Origin: Piezodorus guildinii
Lineage: Eukaryota > Arthropoda > Insecta > Hemiptera > Pentatomidae
Length of the DNA stretch: 64,000 nt
Direction of reading: 5' to 3'
NCBI GenBank assembly: GCA_023052935.1
Contig: CM041298.1
Location: forward strand, 59,390,217 to 59,454,216
Position numbers and translations under genes: made by a program. Under the pieces are notes generated by a model, which made no database searches, was not told where the DNA came from, and saw nothing but the letters and a program-made list of their open reading frames with translations. Positions within the stretch are counted from its first letter, which is position 1. Every line of letters begins with the position of its first letter. Below, in pieces: positions 43,980 through 53,609 of the stretch.

Positions 43980-44139
43980 AATACTAAATAATAACAGTTA
44001 TAAGTATTTTGGACATCATTAAAAAATTAAACATTAACTCTTCACCTTCTGATATTTATAAGGATTACCTCTCAAGGAATTTTCGAATTACCTTTTGTCT
44101 ATTTAGAAAGCAGAAGGGTAATGAAGAAATACAAAGATT
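43980..44139. other. Short AT-rich spacer
   Basis: Nothing recognised. Confidence 0.4.
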
Positions 44140-44475
44140 TCAAAGGAGATAGGTAAAGAGCCAGGCTGATGTTTGAAGTAAGGAAATTCCCCACAGGGTA
44201 GCGGAACTGGTCGGAAAGAAGCGTTCATGTGTTTTGGTTCTAAGGGGTATATAGGTCGGAAAGACGGGCTCTTGTTTGCTACGAATGGATCGACCGTTTG
44301 AATTTATGGCGGCTATAGATGTATGTGAGTTGGTGAGATTTAATAGTTTGATATGGGTACGATCCCAGAAAATATTGCGTACGGTAGGAGAGAAATAGCC
44401 ACATTTACTCACCGTAAATAGAGGTGGAATACGTGAGATCGTCTCGAGGTTTGAAATATATAAGAAGATAAGCAA
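44140..44475 (-). pseudogene. LINE C-terminal fragment (CR1/RTE-like end)
   Basis: The 111-codon minus-strand frame includes VFPTYIPLRTKTHERFFPTS and ATLWGISLLQTSAWLF. The pattern RTxxxxRxFFPxxxxLWNxLP is the usual C-terminal end of several LINE reverse transcriptase polyproteins. The N of LWN is replaced by G and the LP by LL. No reverse transcriptase core is present. Lower confidence because only one motif supports it. Confidence 0.45.
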
Positions 44476-44655
44476 TGAATATTTTATTTACAATATGCTA
44501 ATTTTCAATGCTTTATTTTTTCACTTCTATGTCGCTAATGTAAAAACAGGTCATGATTAATTCTATAAAAGCTTAAAATATTTTAAATTTAATTTAATTC
44601 TACTTTACAAAAAAAAATTAGTGCGCAAAACACACAAATTTCACTTACCTCTAAT

Positions 44656-44791
44656 CTTTTTCTTTTTTTTTCAAACCTATTTATTGATATTTACAACTGT
44701 ATTAAATAAAAATACATCTAGTAAATGTGATGGTAATATACAAAACTGTCATGAAGTACATGTAGAGACACTACCCAGTGGCAGCACTCTA
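44656..44791 (-). mobile_element. Family J LINE, 136 bp 3' end
   Basis: ACCTCTAAT at 44647-44655 is repeated at 44792-44800, so this is a separate short insertion with a 9 bp TSD. T-rich start, then the J untranslated block up to CAGTGGCAGCACTCTA. Confidence 0.7.
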
Positions 44792-44798
44792 ACCTCTA

Positions 44799-44800
<2 letters not shown>

Positions 44801-44837
<37 letters not shown>

Positions 44838-45590
44838 TATTTATTGATATTTACAACTGTATAATTATATACAACAAGTAAATGTGATGGATATATGGAT
44901 ATAGTAATCTAACATGAAATACATGAAGAGATGCCACCCATCGGCAGCACTCTGAAAATATTTTAAACTAGAAGGTCTCGGGGCCATCTTCTTTTCAGAC
45001 GTCTCGGAGGATTATCAGGAATCGAAGAGGATGATAGGATAGAAACTAGTGGATTAGAGTGGAAATGGAGTTTTTCGTGGAATGATTGATATCTGGTTCG
45101 GGCTAATTCAGTAACATATGGGATATTAAGGTCTTTATGGATGAGCTTATTCGTGACAAAGTAAGGAGCGTTAAGGATTTTACGAAGGATTTTGGATTGT
45201 AAGGATTGGATACGAGAAGAATTTGATGGTTTGGTAGAGCCCCATAGCTCTACTCCGTAAGTCCATATCGGTCTTATGATGGTCATATAAATAAGTCTTT
45301 TGTAAGTAAGTGGAAGATTGGAGCGTTTGTCCAGTAAGTGTTGGAGTAGTCGAAAACGTCGGGCAGTTTCTTGTCTTTTCAGTCTTGTATGGGGGTTCCA
45401 AGTCAGACGTTTGTCAAGGTGGAGTCCGAGGTATCCAATCTGTTCAACAGGGGCTAGTGGAGTGTCATTAAAGGATACTGTGGGGCAGGAAGTCATTGGT
45501 TTACGGCGTAGGGTAAAGGTTATTTGGTGGGATTTGTTAGAATTAATTTTAATCCTCCATTTCTGACACCATACTTCAAGGTCTCGGATG
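44801..45590 (-). mobile_element. Family J LINE, best-preserved copy
   Basis: A 33-base T run (about 44802-44834) is the poly-A tail. The J untranslated region follows, then a long open coding part to the 5' break at about 45590. It is immediately next to the right TSD of the previous short J copy. No TSD of its own is found, and T sequence is missing at the right junction. Confidence 0.85.
44963..45590 (-). CDS. Jockey-like reverse transcriptase C-terminal part (partial)
   Basis: About 208 codons are open. Motifs in order: HIRDLEVWCQKWRIKINSNK (after the catalytic loop), FTLRRKPMTSCPTVSFNDTP, VEQIGYLGLHLDKRLTWNPH (thumb), LIYMTIIRPIWTYGVELWGS, QSLQSKILRKILNAPYFVTN, KLIHKDLNIPYVTELARTRY, ending RRLKRRWPRDLLV. 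All are typical of Jockey-clade elements. The catalytic palm was not copied, so the fragment is inactive, but the frame has no stops and the copy is the youngest J here. Several overlapping antisense frames are shadows. Confidence 0.85.
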
Positions 45591-45893
45591 TGCAAAATGC
45601 ATGGTATAAAGTGGCACTTCCTGCCAGTCGATTTTGATAAAAACGTTGCTGTATATATATATATATATATTGACTATTAAAATATCAATTTTTCCAACTT
45701 TTCTTTTTCGTTATAGCTTACAGCTCACCACACACACAAATACACAGACATTTTTGCATGATTCAGGTTATTTAGACTCAGGGGACCCTAAAGCGTGTAT
45801 TTCCATTGAAAACTAGAATTAAAATATTTCACGAATGCAATACTTTACCTTAATATTTATTTCATATATAGATAAGCGAAACCAAAAATTTTA

Positions 45894-46290
45894 TACTTTG
45901 TTTATTCAAATATTGTAATATCATCATTTTGTATTTAAGACTCTATATTGGTTTAGATAATATGTAATTTGTAATTATTTCTTTTAGATGTATTTATAAT
46001 ATTAGAAAAATGTGAATTCCAATAATGATATTTATTTAACTGTCAAATAGCCATTCATTTTGGATTTACTGCATACTTGATTTTTTTCAAAAAACATTTT
46101 TTATCTGCGACAATAATGTCATCTACTAATTATTGTTAGCGTGAAAAAAAAAATATTGTTTAGGCATTAATATGAAAACAATAAAATTTTGAAACGTAGC
46201 CCAAACAGAATGGTTCATTTATTGACTGAACCCCAAAACCCATAAAAAACTTAAATTACCATTTAGTCCAGCACTAACAACACCACACAC
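45894..46290. repeat. Dispersed repeat shared with 54050-54235
   Basis: 46080-46265 (GTTTAGGCATTAATATGAAA, ACAATAAAATTTTGAAACGT, TTATTGACTGAACCCCAAAA) matches 54125-54235 at the same distance beyond a T-family tail. The rest is AT-rich and unassigned. Confidence 0.45.
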
Positions 46291-46298
46291 ACACACAT

Positions 46299-46379
<81 letters not shown>

Positions 46380-46386
46380 TATATGA
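46270..46386. repeat. CA and AT dinucleotide repeats
   Basis: CACACACACACACA at 46283-46296 runs into a nearly pure TA repeat to about 46386. Open frames of alternating Tyr-Ile across it are artefacts. Confidence 0.9.
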
Positions 46387-47040
46387 ATATAACTGAGATA
46401 TTCCTACTTCATTTCTGGTTTTTGGTTTTTCGTGCTTATATCATTATGATTCTATTGTATATTTCTAAAGTTATTAGTTTAATCTAATTCAGCAATTTAT
46501 TTGTTTAAATTCTTTAAAAACTAATCTGTTTTGCTACTATGGAAATCCGCTTGCCTTGTTGAAAATAGAATAATTAATTGGTTACTTGAGAATAATCTAG
46601 ATTCTCTATCTACCCCGTAATTGAAATATTAATTAGTCTTGAAAGTTTAATGATGTTTAGGAGATTCCAGGGTTCATTATTAATTAACGCTACGGAGTTT
46701 CCTCATAGCCGTCAATAAAAATATCATTAATTATTCATTGTAATTATCGAAAGAGTTTTCGTTTTAAGTTTCAGCTTTTTATCATTTACTTAAAATAGCT
46801 TAATATATATAAAAAAAAAAAAAATGGTTTATTGGTGCAACCTTTTAATTGTAAAACTGACTTCAGTCTGATTTAAAGATTGATTTTTGAGTGATTTCTT
46901 TCAATAATATGCTTACCATTAATACATAAGGTTGAATTTCAATATTAGATACGGACTTATTCAGACATATTTTAAAAAAGAAAATTTACATACTGATAAA
47001 TAAATAAAAGTTATAATTAGTGGAAATAAATCCACTAAGA
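46387..47040. other. AT-rich DNA without recognised genes
   Basis: Nothing supported; A-run at 46810-46823. Confidence 0.45.
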
Positions 47041-47045
47041 ACTAT

Positions 47046-47355
47046 ATGGGTCACATGGGGTGTAGTAGCTCGTGAATTACGATTTTTCTAAGAGAGTAAA
47101 AAATCCATGGTTATGCCGTCCCTTATAGGAGATGTAACACAGTGGTTCGGAGCCTGTGGTGCGCACTCACACTGGGTTGCACCGCAGTAGTGGACAAGGT
47201 GCAGCTGTAAGGTACACACCTGTGCACCAGGCATCATCATATTCTATACAAATAAAAATTCGTAAAACTTAGAGATTAATAAATTGTTTGTTTTGGGGAG
47301 CAGAGGCATGCGAACACCTAGCGCATTACCCCTCTCCTCCGTGTGCCAGAAATAG

Positions 47356-47394
<39 letters not shown>

Positions 47395-47450
47395 AATAAA
47401 CCTGGATACGGAAATTTAAGACCCTTAGCATCGTTGAATAAATAAATGTC
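47046..47450 (+). repeat. SINE interrupted by a second polyadenylated insertion
   Basis: The SINE head and body (GGTCACATGGGGTGTAGTAG, GTAAAAAATCCATGGTTATG, CCGTCCCTTATAGGAGATG) run to about 47160 (GGTTCGGAGCCTG). The tail part (AAACCTGGATACGGAAATTT, AGACCCTTAGCATCG, AATAAATAAATG) is at 47398-47449. Between them lies about 235 bp of other sequence ending in a 31-base A run (47359-47389). A short piece of the SINE at the insertion point is lost. Confidence 0.65.
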
Positions 47451-47589
47451 AACATTTATTAATCATTTTGCAAAAGAAAAGGTGTCCTAGCATATGTAGA
47501 ATTTCGCTATTAGAGAATAATTCTGTATATAATCATGAAGTGTGAGGTCAAAAAATTATCAGTTTGTGTACTAAATCTATTTATTGACC

Positions 47590-47621
47590 AACGTTTCGAC
47601 CTATTTGGAAGTCTTCATAAG
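47590..47621 (-). ncRNA. Degenerate hammerhead-like core
   Basis: The minus strand reads CTTATGA, AGAC TTCCAAATAG GTC, GAAACGTTGGTCAATAAATAG. The order of the CTGATGA-like box, a short stem and GAAACGTT follows the other sites, but the first box has a G-to-T change in the invariant core. Confidence 0.2.
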
Positions 47622-47942
47622 GGCTAAAAAAAAAACAACTAAAAAAAAGATGCAATGTAGGTGTTTGGCATGCAACATACAAAATCGGAAGAAAAAACAT
47701 AAAAATTACCTCATAGAAAAGTGAGTAAAAATTAATACAGAAGAACCAAAAATAAAAGTAATAAAAACTAATAATCAATATATCAACATCAATCGATAGA
47801 AACAAAATATATAAATATAGTTAACAAAAGTACGTAAGGCAAAACTAAGTGAAGCAAAAATAAGGTGCGAAACAAAATTATAAAATATGATTGACCGTGA
47901 AATGATATGAAGGAAGAAATGTTTTGAGCGACGGTTAAAAAA
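47622..47942. other. AT-rich DNA, unassigned
   Basis: A-rich on the plus strand (47625-47900). The 74-codon minus-strand frame here is Phe/Tyr-rich composition noise. Confidence 0.45.
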
Positions 47943-48270
47943 AGGACGTATTTTTGTGTTTTTGAACCTAATAACAGTAAGATAGATGTGTAATATACCG
48001 TTGGAAACCTAAAGATTTCAGAAAAAATATTATCTTATAAAAAAATTGTAAAAGTTAACAGAGAGTGATGAAAAGCCGATAAAACAAACTGATTATCATA
48101 GATAATAATATAATTGATTATATAATAAAACACATGTTGCTATTAAAACTCTATTTAATTAATTATTATTTGTTTTTCCTTTTTAACTGTTTTTAAAAAA
48201 TCTTTAATTGATTATACCAACAGAGGTAAGTGATAGTCGTGTGTTGCGCGCACCAGATTTTTTACTATTA
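47943..48270 (-). repeat. Family T element, head half
   Basis: In reverse: the TTTTTGAACCTAATAACAGT block (47957), CCGTTGGAAACCTAAAGATT, GTGATGAAAAGCCGATAAAA, and the head AGAGGTAAGTGATAGTCGTG at 48222-48241 followed by GCGCGCACCAGATTTTTTA. The tail half with the CA repeat is missing. Confidence 0.7.
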
Positions 48271-48279
48271 TGAATCATC

Positions 48280-48472
48280 TCATCCTTCATATGAGTCCTA
48301 AGCTTCGCCTATCCTAGGTTAATAAGGATAGTCATTAAAGAACCCTAAGGAATGTATAAATAAATATATTTTAATAGCAGTAGAAAATCCTAGTGCCACC
48401 TGCCAGGTCTGAACCAGGGACCTTATGCATAAAAGGCTGTTATGCTAGCCACTACACCACAGGTAATCACTC
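48280..48472 (-). repeat. SINE with preserved tRNA-like head
   Basis: On the minus strand: GATTACCTGTGGTGTAGTGG, CTAGCATAACAGCCTTTTAT, a B-box-like GGTTCAGACCTGGCAGGTGG, then a shortened body with an internal deletion (AATAAATATA at about 48355). The head is closer to a canonical tRNA than in the complete copy. Confidence 0.75.
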
Positions 48473-49124
48473 TAAGAGAGACAGAAGTTTTTTATTAAGA
48501 CTCTGAGGGGCATGATAAGGTTTATTACCGTCATAGCTTTGTTACTTTAATCCCGAGACATTTTGCTTTAATACAAACACAACATTAAAATAACCACCGA
48601 AGACTAATGAAAACCCAATAGGTTCCCTTCTCCTCTTGCCCTGTTTCGTGACTTCGATATTGTTTATCATTAATTCCTTTGCGCGTGGTCATATTATCTA
48701 GTTGATTGCGGAATGACGCGCGGTGAAACTGTGACATTGTTTGCAGCGGGAGTAAAAGAGATGACACAGAAATCGGGAGAGAGCTGAAGGGAATAGAGAA
48801 ACGAGGGTATGACTCTGCCGATCCCTTGGGACCTCCTGAGTGGGAAATGATGTCTTGTCCCTCTTCCCCTGTCACCGCGCCACGCCACGCTGCGCAAAGC
48901 GCCATAATATCATTTGAATTGCAAATATTTGTGATGAGGGTTGTATAGGGGCTGGACTTTTGAGTGGCCAATGCACCTGATTAAGAGCATTAATGGACAA
49001 ATAGAAATTCTTTATCAAGAAAAAATAAAATGTCAAAATCGCAATCTGTAATGTAATCTTTAAATCGATGGCACACAAAAAGGGGTGAAGACTAAATTGA
49101 AAATCTGATATAAAAAAAAAAATG
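48473..49124. other. Low-copy-looking DNA with a GC-richer patch
   Basis: 48600-48900 is comparatively GC-rich and contains overlapping minus-strand frames (48585-48971, 48694-48897) in two registers. None shows a domain. It may hold an exon or regulatory DNA but I cannot support either. Confidence 0.35.
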
Positions 49125-49680
49125 CTGTATATTATTACACAATGGTTTATTTCCAATTGACTATGTTAGGGTATAACTGTTTATATAGCTGTTTAAAGGT
49201 AATTAAATCATTTAAATTAAGTTTTGTAATATGTTGATGTTTAAATTTTAAGAGTAGAAAAACAATTTTTTTTTTTATTTTATTCTTTATTTGGATTTTA
49301 CGTATCTTAAACGTAAGCCCTCAAATATTTATGGGGGGGGGAAGCCATTTTTTTTTTTTTGGTCGATTGCATAGATTCATTATTGAAAATAATAAACCAA
49401 AAATCAAACATTTTGTTTATTCTTATAGACAATATTTTATTTCTAATTCTTCACGGTGTCCTGATTCTATAACTCAATACAATTTTTTCTTTATCATGAA
49501 AAATAACTGAGTTAAAGGCGTATTTATGGGTTCAATTTCAATTTCTTTCTTTTCTGATTTTTATAATTATTCGAAGTTTCTTGGTTAAAAAACTCTAATA
49601 AACTTTTTCTCTATCTTCATAAATAACTGAGTTATTTTTAATCGGCCGCCATTTTAAAACTAATAAGCGGGTATCAATGT
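49125..49680. repeat. Dispersed composite repeat, copy 1
   Basis: ACACAATGGTTTATTTCC at 49138 and, from 49280, GGATTTTACGTATCTTAAAC, a G run at 49334-49342, GTCGATTGCATAGATTCATT, GAAAATAATAAACCAAAAAT, then ATAACTGAGTTAAAGGCGTA and ATTTTTAATCGGCCGCCATT. The same pieces occur at 59525-60760 in a different order. Confidence 0.55.
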
Positions 49681-49709
49681 CTAGGTGTTATATTATATCA
49701 ATGTTAGTT

Positions 49710-49760
49710 TTGTGTGTGTGTGTGTGTGTTCGTGTGAGTGTGTGTGCGTGTGTGTTTGGT
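49710..49760. repeat. TG dinucleotide repeat
   Basis: About 20 TG units with two interruptions, at the position where family T elements in reverse orientation carry their CA/TG repeat; a T fragment follows directly. Confidence 0.85.
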
Positions 49761-49912
49761 ACGTTTAGCACGAAAATGAAAAGTCTTACAATAATGAAAT
49801 TTTATATTTAAGACAACTACACGCCCAAAATGTTACAGCAATTTTTCATTAAAATCAGCTAACAGAAGAGCCACTCTTACCATCCATTTTGCACGTTTTT
49901 ACGAGCTTCGCT

Positions 49913-50012
49913 ACATTTCTCGTTCATTTATATTTTCTTTTAGCCTATTTACTAGATGTGTTGTACAATACAGTTGTAAATATCAATAAATAATTAAAAT
50001 TTAAAAAATAAA
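49913..50012 (+). mobile_element. Family J 3' end stub
   Basis: CTAGATGTGTTGTACAATAC, AGTTGTAAATATCAATAAAT then an A-rich tail, matching the J 3' end at 43640-43705. It interrupts the T fragment ending at 49912. Confidence 0.6.
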
Positions 50013-50219
50013 AAAAATATTTCTAAACCTTAACTACTAAACTAAACATCGCATATTATTACACACCAATTTACTATTTCCAAATAGCTACTTATATATA
50101 TCGTATATCCCGTTATAACTAACTTTCAATTACAAAAAAAACAAACAACATTGCATAAAATACCGTTACTAGGAAATACCAAAAAAAGAATAATGCAAAA
50201 AAAAAAAAACAAAACAAAA

Positions 50220-50227
50220 AAAAACAG

Positions 50228-50314
<87 letters not shown>
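50220..50314. repeat. AT dinucleotide repeat
   Basis: Nearly uninterrupted TA repeat inside unit 1 of the segmental duplication; units 2 and 3 lack the expansion. Tyr/Ile frames over it are artefacts. Confidence 0.9.
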
Positions 50315-50315
<1 letters not shown>

Positions 50316-51574
50316 CTAGGCAACAGAATAAACTTCAATAGAACATTGTTGTAGCTGCAACTTAAAACCTCAGTTCAAATTGTAATTTAGTACTGAAATG
50401 ATCACAAAGATAGTAGTTCAAAATAAGAAGAAACAAATGGTATTTAAAACACAAGAATGAAGAATCTGTTATTCCGGTATATTATTATTTATTTATCATA
50501 TCATATATTTTTTTTCTTTTTTATTAATATAAGCACAGGTAAACAAAAACAACATCGTTTCTATTTCTAGGCAATTTCATATTTAAGACAACTGTACGCC
50601 CGAGATGTTACAACAACTTTTTCATCAAAATAAGCTAACCAGATGAGCCACTTTATACCATGAATTTTGCACCTTTTTACAAGCTTCTCTACATGTCTTT
50701 TTTTTTTTTAGCCTATTTACTAGACCGTAAACCATAAACTTCGATAGAATATTGTTGTAGAAGCGACTTAAAGTTTTAGTCCAAATTGGCATTTAGAATC
50801 GAAATGATGGCGAAAATAATAGATGAATAGAATAATAAACAAATGACATACAAAACACAAGTATGAAGAATCTGTTACTATGGTATATTGTTATATTTTA
50901 TGATTATTTTTCAAATCTTCAATTACTAAACTGAACGTTGCAAATTATAACACACTAATTTACTATTTCTAAACGGTTTTTTTTTATCAACAGTATCATA
51001 GGTATTCCAATCCTTCAATTACTAAAAAAAATTGAAAAAACATTCCATAAAATATCGTTACTAGGAAATTTTAACAAAAGAATAACGCAAAAAAAAACAG
51101 AATATTATTTTCCTAGGCAACATAATAAACCTTAAAATTTTAGTTCAAATTGTAATTAAGTAACGAATTAATCACAAAGATAGTAGATTAATAGGAGAAG
51201 AAACTCATTTTATTTAAAACACAAGTATGAAGAATCTGTTATTCCGGTATATTATTATCATATATTTTTTTCTTTTTTATTAATATTATGGCTAACAATT
51301 TTGATTAAACTCCCTACATCGATGTAAAAATCATATACAGGTTTGATTGGAATAGCCTGACAGCTCTTAAATGCCGAATCTTTGAATTTTCTTCCTTTAA
51401 AGTACTTTGAATTCCGTAGATTCCAAATAACTAACTATCTAAATTTATAAGTATTGATAAAAACGGCTAAATATACAAGTTGAACGAATTATTTAACCAA
51501 TTAGAGGATAAAAATATTTTTAAGTTTTTTTTTCCAATCTAAGAATAGTAATATACAGTAATATATATGTATAA

Positions 51575-51924
51575 TATATATTGCTATGTATCGAGAATAC
51601 TGGGAGGAAAAGAAATAATTTTGAGTCATTTAAAATAGAACAGTTTCCGAGCTACAAGCAGGAAGTTTGCTTAGAAGGGCTATGCAAAAAATACACCCCT
51701 CCACTCCTAGAGCAGGGATAGCATTCTACCTGGGGAGTCTTAGCCCGGTCAGTAAAGAAAACGGAAGTCCAGCCACGGACGAAGGAAGTTGGGGATCAAG
51801 CCAGGGAAGAATTATGCAGTTATATCCGAAGCTACCTTTTTCATGTTATATTATGTGGTAAATCTGAACAAACCTTAGTATTCTTGAAAATGATAATGCC
51901 TCATTGTATATTTTATGTGTAATA
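51575..51924 (+). other. Open frame with one internal stop, identity unknown
   Basis: In one plus-strand frame there are 48 open codons to a stop at 51719-51721 and then 66 more to 51922-51924. Residues include FPSYKQEVCLEGLCKKYTPP, LLEQG, then WGVLARSVKKTEVQPRTKE and DQAREELCSYIRSYLFHV. Composition is protein-like rather than AT-driven. A second frame (51667-51861) is also open. It could be a decayed host or retroelement exon; no family is recognised. Confidence 0.3.
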
Positions 51925-52285
51925 TGTACTATTTTATAAACAAATGTGTGTTATAAGTTAATTACTTTATTCCCCTTTATGCCACCTGATCCCAATTGAT
52001 TTAATAAACATTATACCTTTATTAAAAATTTATATATTAGTTAATAAAGTTTCGGAGAAACCACTACATTAAAAAAGTAGCGGCCGAAACATAGTAACAT
52101 GTATGTATACTATACAGTTAGAAAGCTTACGATTTAAGAAAAATTGTTATATTGTTGACAAAGTTGTTAAAGGTAATGAAAAGGGACAGATAGGGCATAA
52201 ACTTCTGTTTTATTCTGTTCTATTGTTCTGATTTAAATTATATATTATTCCAACGGAATATAATTATTTTGAATAATTTAAACTC
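51925..52285. other. AT-rich DNA, unassigned
   Basis: A GTAGCGGCCGAAACATAG phrase (52077-52094) faintly recalls the GAAAC motifs of the fold-backs, without the other half. Nothing else is seen. Confidence 0.4.
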
Positions 52286-52287
52286 TA

Positions 52288-52358
52288 TTTCATGATTATG
52301 AAATTAAATTTTGTGAAAGTCATGTGTTGTGCGTATCAGATTTTTTATACATGGAAAT
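52288..52358 (-). repeat. Family T head fragment
   Basis: In reverse: AACTCTATTTCATGATTATG, TTGTGAAAGTCATGTGTTGT, GCGTATCAGATTTTTTATAC, the T head in diverged form. Confidence 0.5.
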
Positions 52359-52890
52359 TTATATGATATAGGTAGTAGCCGTAATACATGAGCTCTATTA
52401 GGATCCCATTCTGTTTTCTGGAAAACGAATCTAGTTGAGGATTCTGTAGAATGGTCTGATATTGTTTGCTAGGACATGACAGATGAGGAATATAGAACGG
52501 TGAGAGACGTGGATCACAAAGCTAGGATGGTGTTGTGGGAGGTTGGAAGGGGAGAGGTTGTGCTCCCTGAGGCCATGCATAATATATCTATCTCTGTGGA
52601 GATATCGACCCCGGCCCGTCTCTACTATCAATATCATAACCCGCTCCCGTCCGCCAACCTTACTTCCATCTTTGCTTCAGGACCGAGTTCGGAAGATCAT
52701 ACATAGTGATAAATTCATAAAATAAGAATACAATAAAAAGATAAGGCTTAGGCTCACGAAAACGACTTTATCAAAACTATTCACTAGAACCAAAGATACA
52801 GAAAAATTAGACCTTACATAAAATGTTGTATACGAAATTCCTTGTAAAGATTAATGCAAAAATAATCTTATTTCGGAACATCAGAACAAT
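52359..52890. other. Unassigned DNA with a 76-codon open frame
   Basis: The plus-strand frame 52476-52706 starts MTDEEYRTVRDVDHKARMVL and continues VLPEAMHNISISVEIS. It is not AT-driven and lies in a GC-richer patch (52440-52700), but two further frames are open over the same DNA, and no domain is recognised. It may be low-copy host sequence. Confidence 0.3.
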
Positions 52891-53349
52891 ATTTAAAAAT
52901 CTAGTGCAGGCATCACACGACTTTCAATCCCTTCGTTTTTAAAATCGATTAAAGAATTTTCAAACACAGAGATAACGGTGAGTGAAACTATTACATAATT
53001 AACTAAATTAAATTTCTATAGTAAACATGTGTTTTATTAAAAATCTATTATATTATTACCTAAAGTAATCAGTTAGTTTTATCGGCTTTTCATCACTCTT
53101 TATTAATATTTACCAGCTCGCATTTATCATAATTTTTTTTTCTAAAATCTTTAGCTTTCCAACAGTATATTATAAATGTATAATACTGTTCTTTTTTTTT
53201 TTTTTCAAAAACACAAAAATTGCAGTAAAAAACACTTTTGCTCTTTTCCCTTTAGTTGATTATCAAATTCGTTCAATTTGTATATTTTGCCGTTTTTTAG
53301 CAATGCTGATTAGACGATATGATTATTTTATAGAATCTACAAAATTAAA

Positions 53350-53609
53350 ATGATGGAGTTTTGTTGACCGTTGAGAAATTAGATGAGGAAGATGGTTGGG
53401 GGTGCGGTCATAAATTAAAAACACACATTTAAAATGAGTGTTATTTTAATTATGTGAAACTATCACTCCTTTAGGCAACGTCTTCAGGTCTAGTCAACCC
53501 TGATGAAGGCCCACATTGTAGGCCGAAACGTCGGCACATAATTAAAATAACACTTATTTTAAATGTGTTTTTAATTTATGACCGCACCCCAACCATCTTC
53601 CTCATCTGA
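53350..53609. mobile_element. Fold-back element with 12 bp TSD
   Basis: TACAAAATTAAA occurs at 53338-53349 and 53610-53621. The arms (53381-53455 and about 53536-53607) are reverse complements: AGATGAGGAAGATGGTTGGG, GTGCGGTCATAAATTAAAAA, then ATTTTAATTATGTG. About 30 bp at the left (53350-53380) is outside the arms. The centre holds the best hammerhead-like core of the window. Confidence 0.85.
53476..53532 (+). ncRNA. Hammerhead-like core in the fold-back centre
   Basis: CTGATGA at 53500-53506, a stem II made of GGCC CACATTGTA GGCC (53508-53524 region), then GAAACGTC at 53525-53532. Upstream, ACGTC at 53478-53482 could pair with ACGT after the GAA (a 4 bp stem III) and supply a GUC cleavage site. 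Stem I between them is poor (only GGT/ACC, offset by four bases). The catalytic core is intact by sequence; self-cleavage is unproven. Confidence 0.4.

Larger units (their letters stand above)
44610..45893 (+). repeat. Family T element, gutted, with two J insertions
   Basis: The head (AAAATTAGTGCGCAAAACAC, ATTTCACTTACCTCTAAT) ends at 44655. T sequence resumes at about 45591 with TGCAAAATGCATGGTATAAA and continues through a CA-rich block (45728-45743) to GATAAGCGAAACCAAAAAT at 45870-45890. About 500 bp of T between the head and the TGCAAAATGCAT block is missing. Confidence 0.7.
49761..51545. repeat. Segmental duplication, about three units of 0.7-0.8 kb
   Basis: Each unit starts with a minus-strand T fragment (49790-49912, 50570-50692, 51290-51545). 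Units 1 and 2 then have the stub of a J-type 3' end (CTACATTTCTCG..TTTTAGCCTATTTACTAGA at 49916 and CTACATGTCTTT..TTTTAGCCTATTTACTAGA at 50690). An AT-rich block follows with CATAAAATACCGTTACTAGGA (50153) / CATAAAATATCGTTACTAGGA (51046) and GAATGAAGAATCTGTTATTC (50455) / GTATGAAGAATCTGTTATTC (51226). A partial extra copy lies at 50720-50895. Confidence 0.65.

Noticed and set aside
45180..45566. Two more frames over the best J copy
   Set aside because: Shadows of the Jockey-like coding frame in other registers or on the opposite strand.
46305..46487. Tyr-Ile repeat protein
   Set aside because: Translation of an AT dinucleotide repeat. The same applies to 50126-50338.
52077..52094. Another hammerhead-like site (GTAGCGGCCGAAACATAG)
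   Set aside because: Only the GAAAC part is present; no CTGATGA box or stem was found. The same is true at 18172-18182 and 54163-54172.
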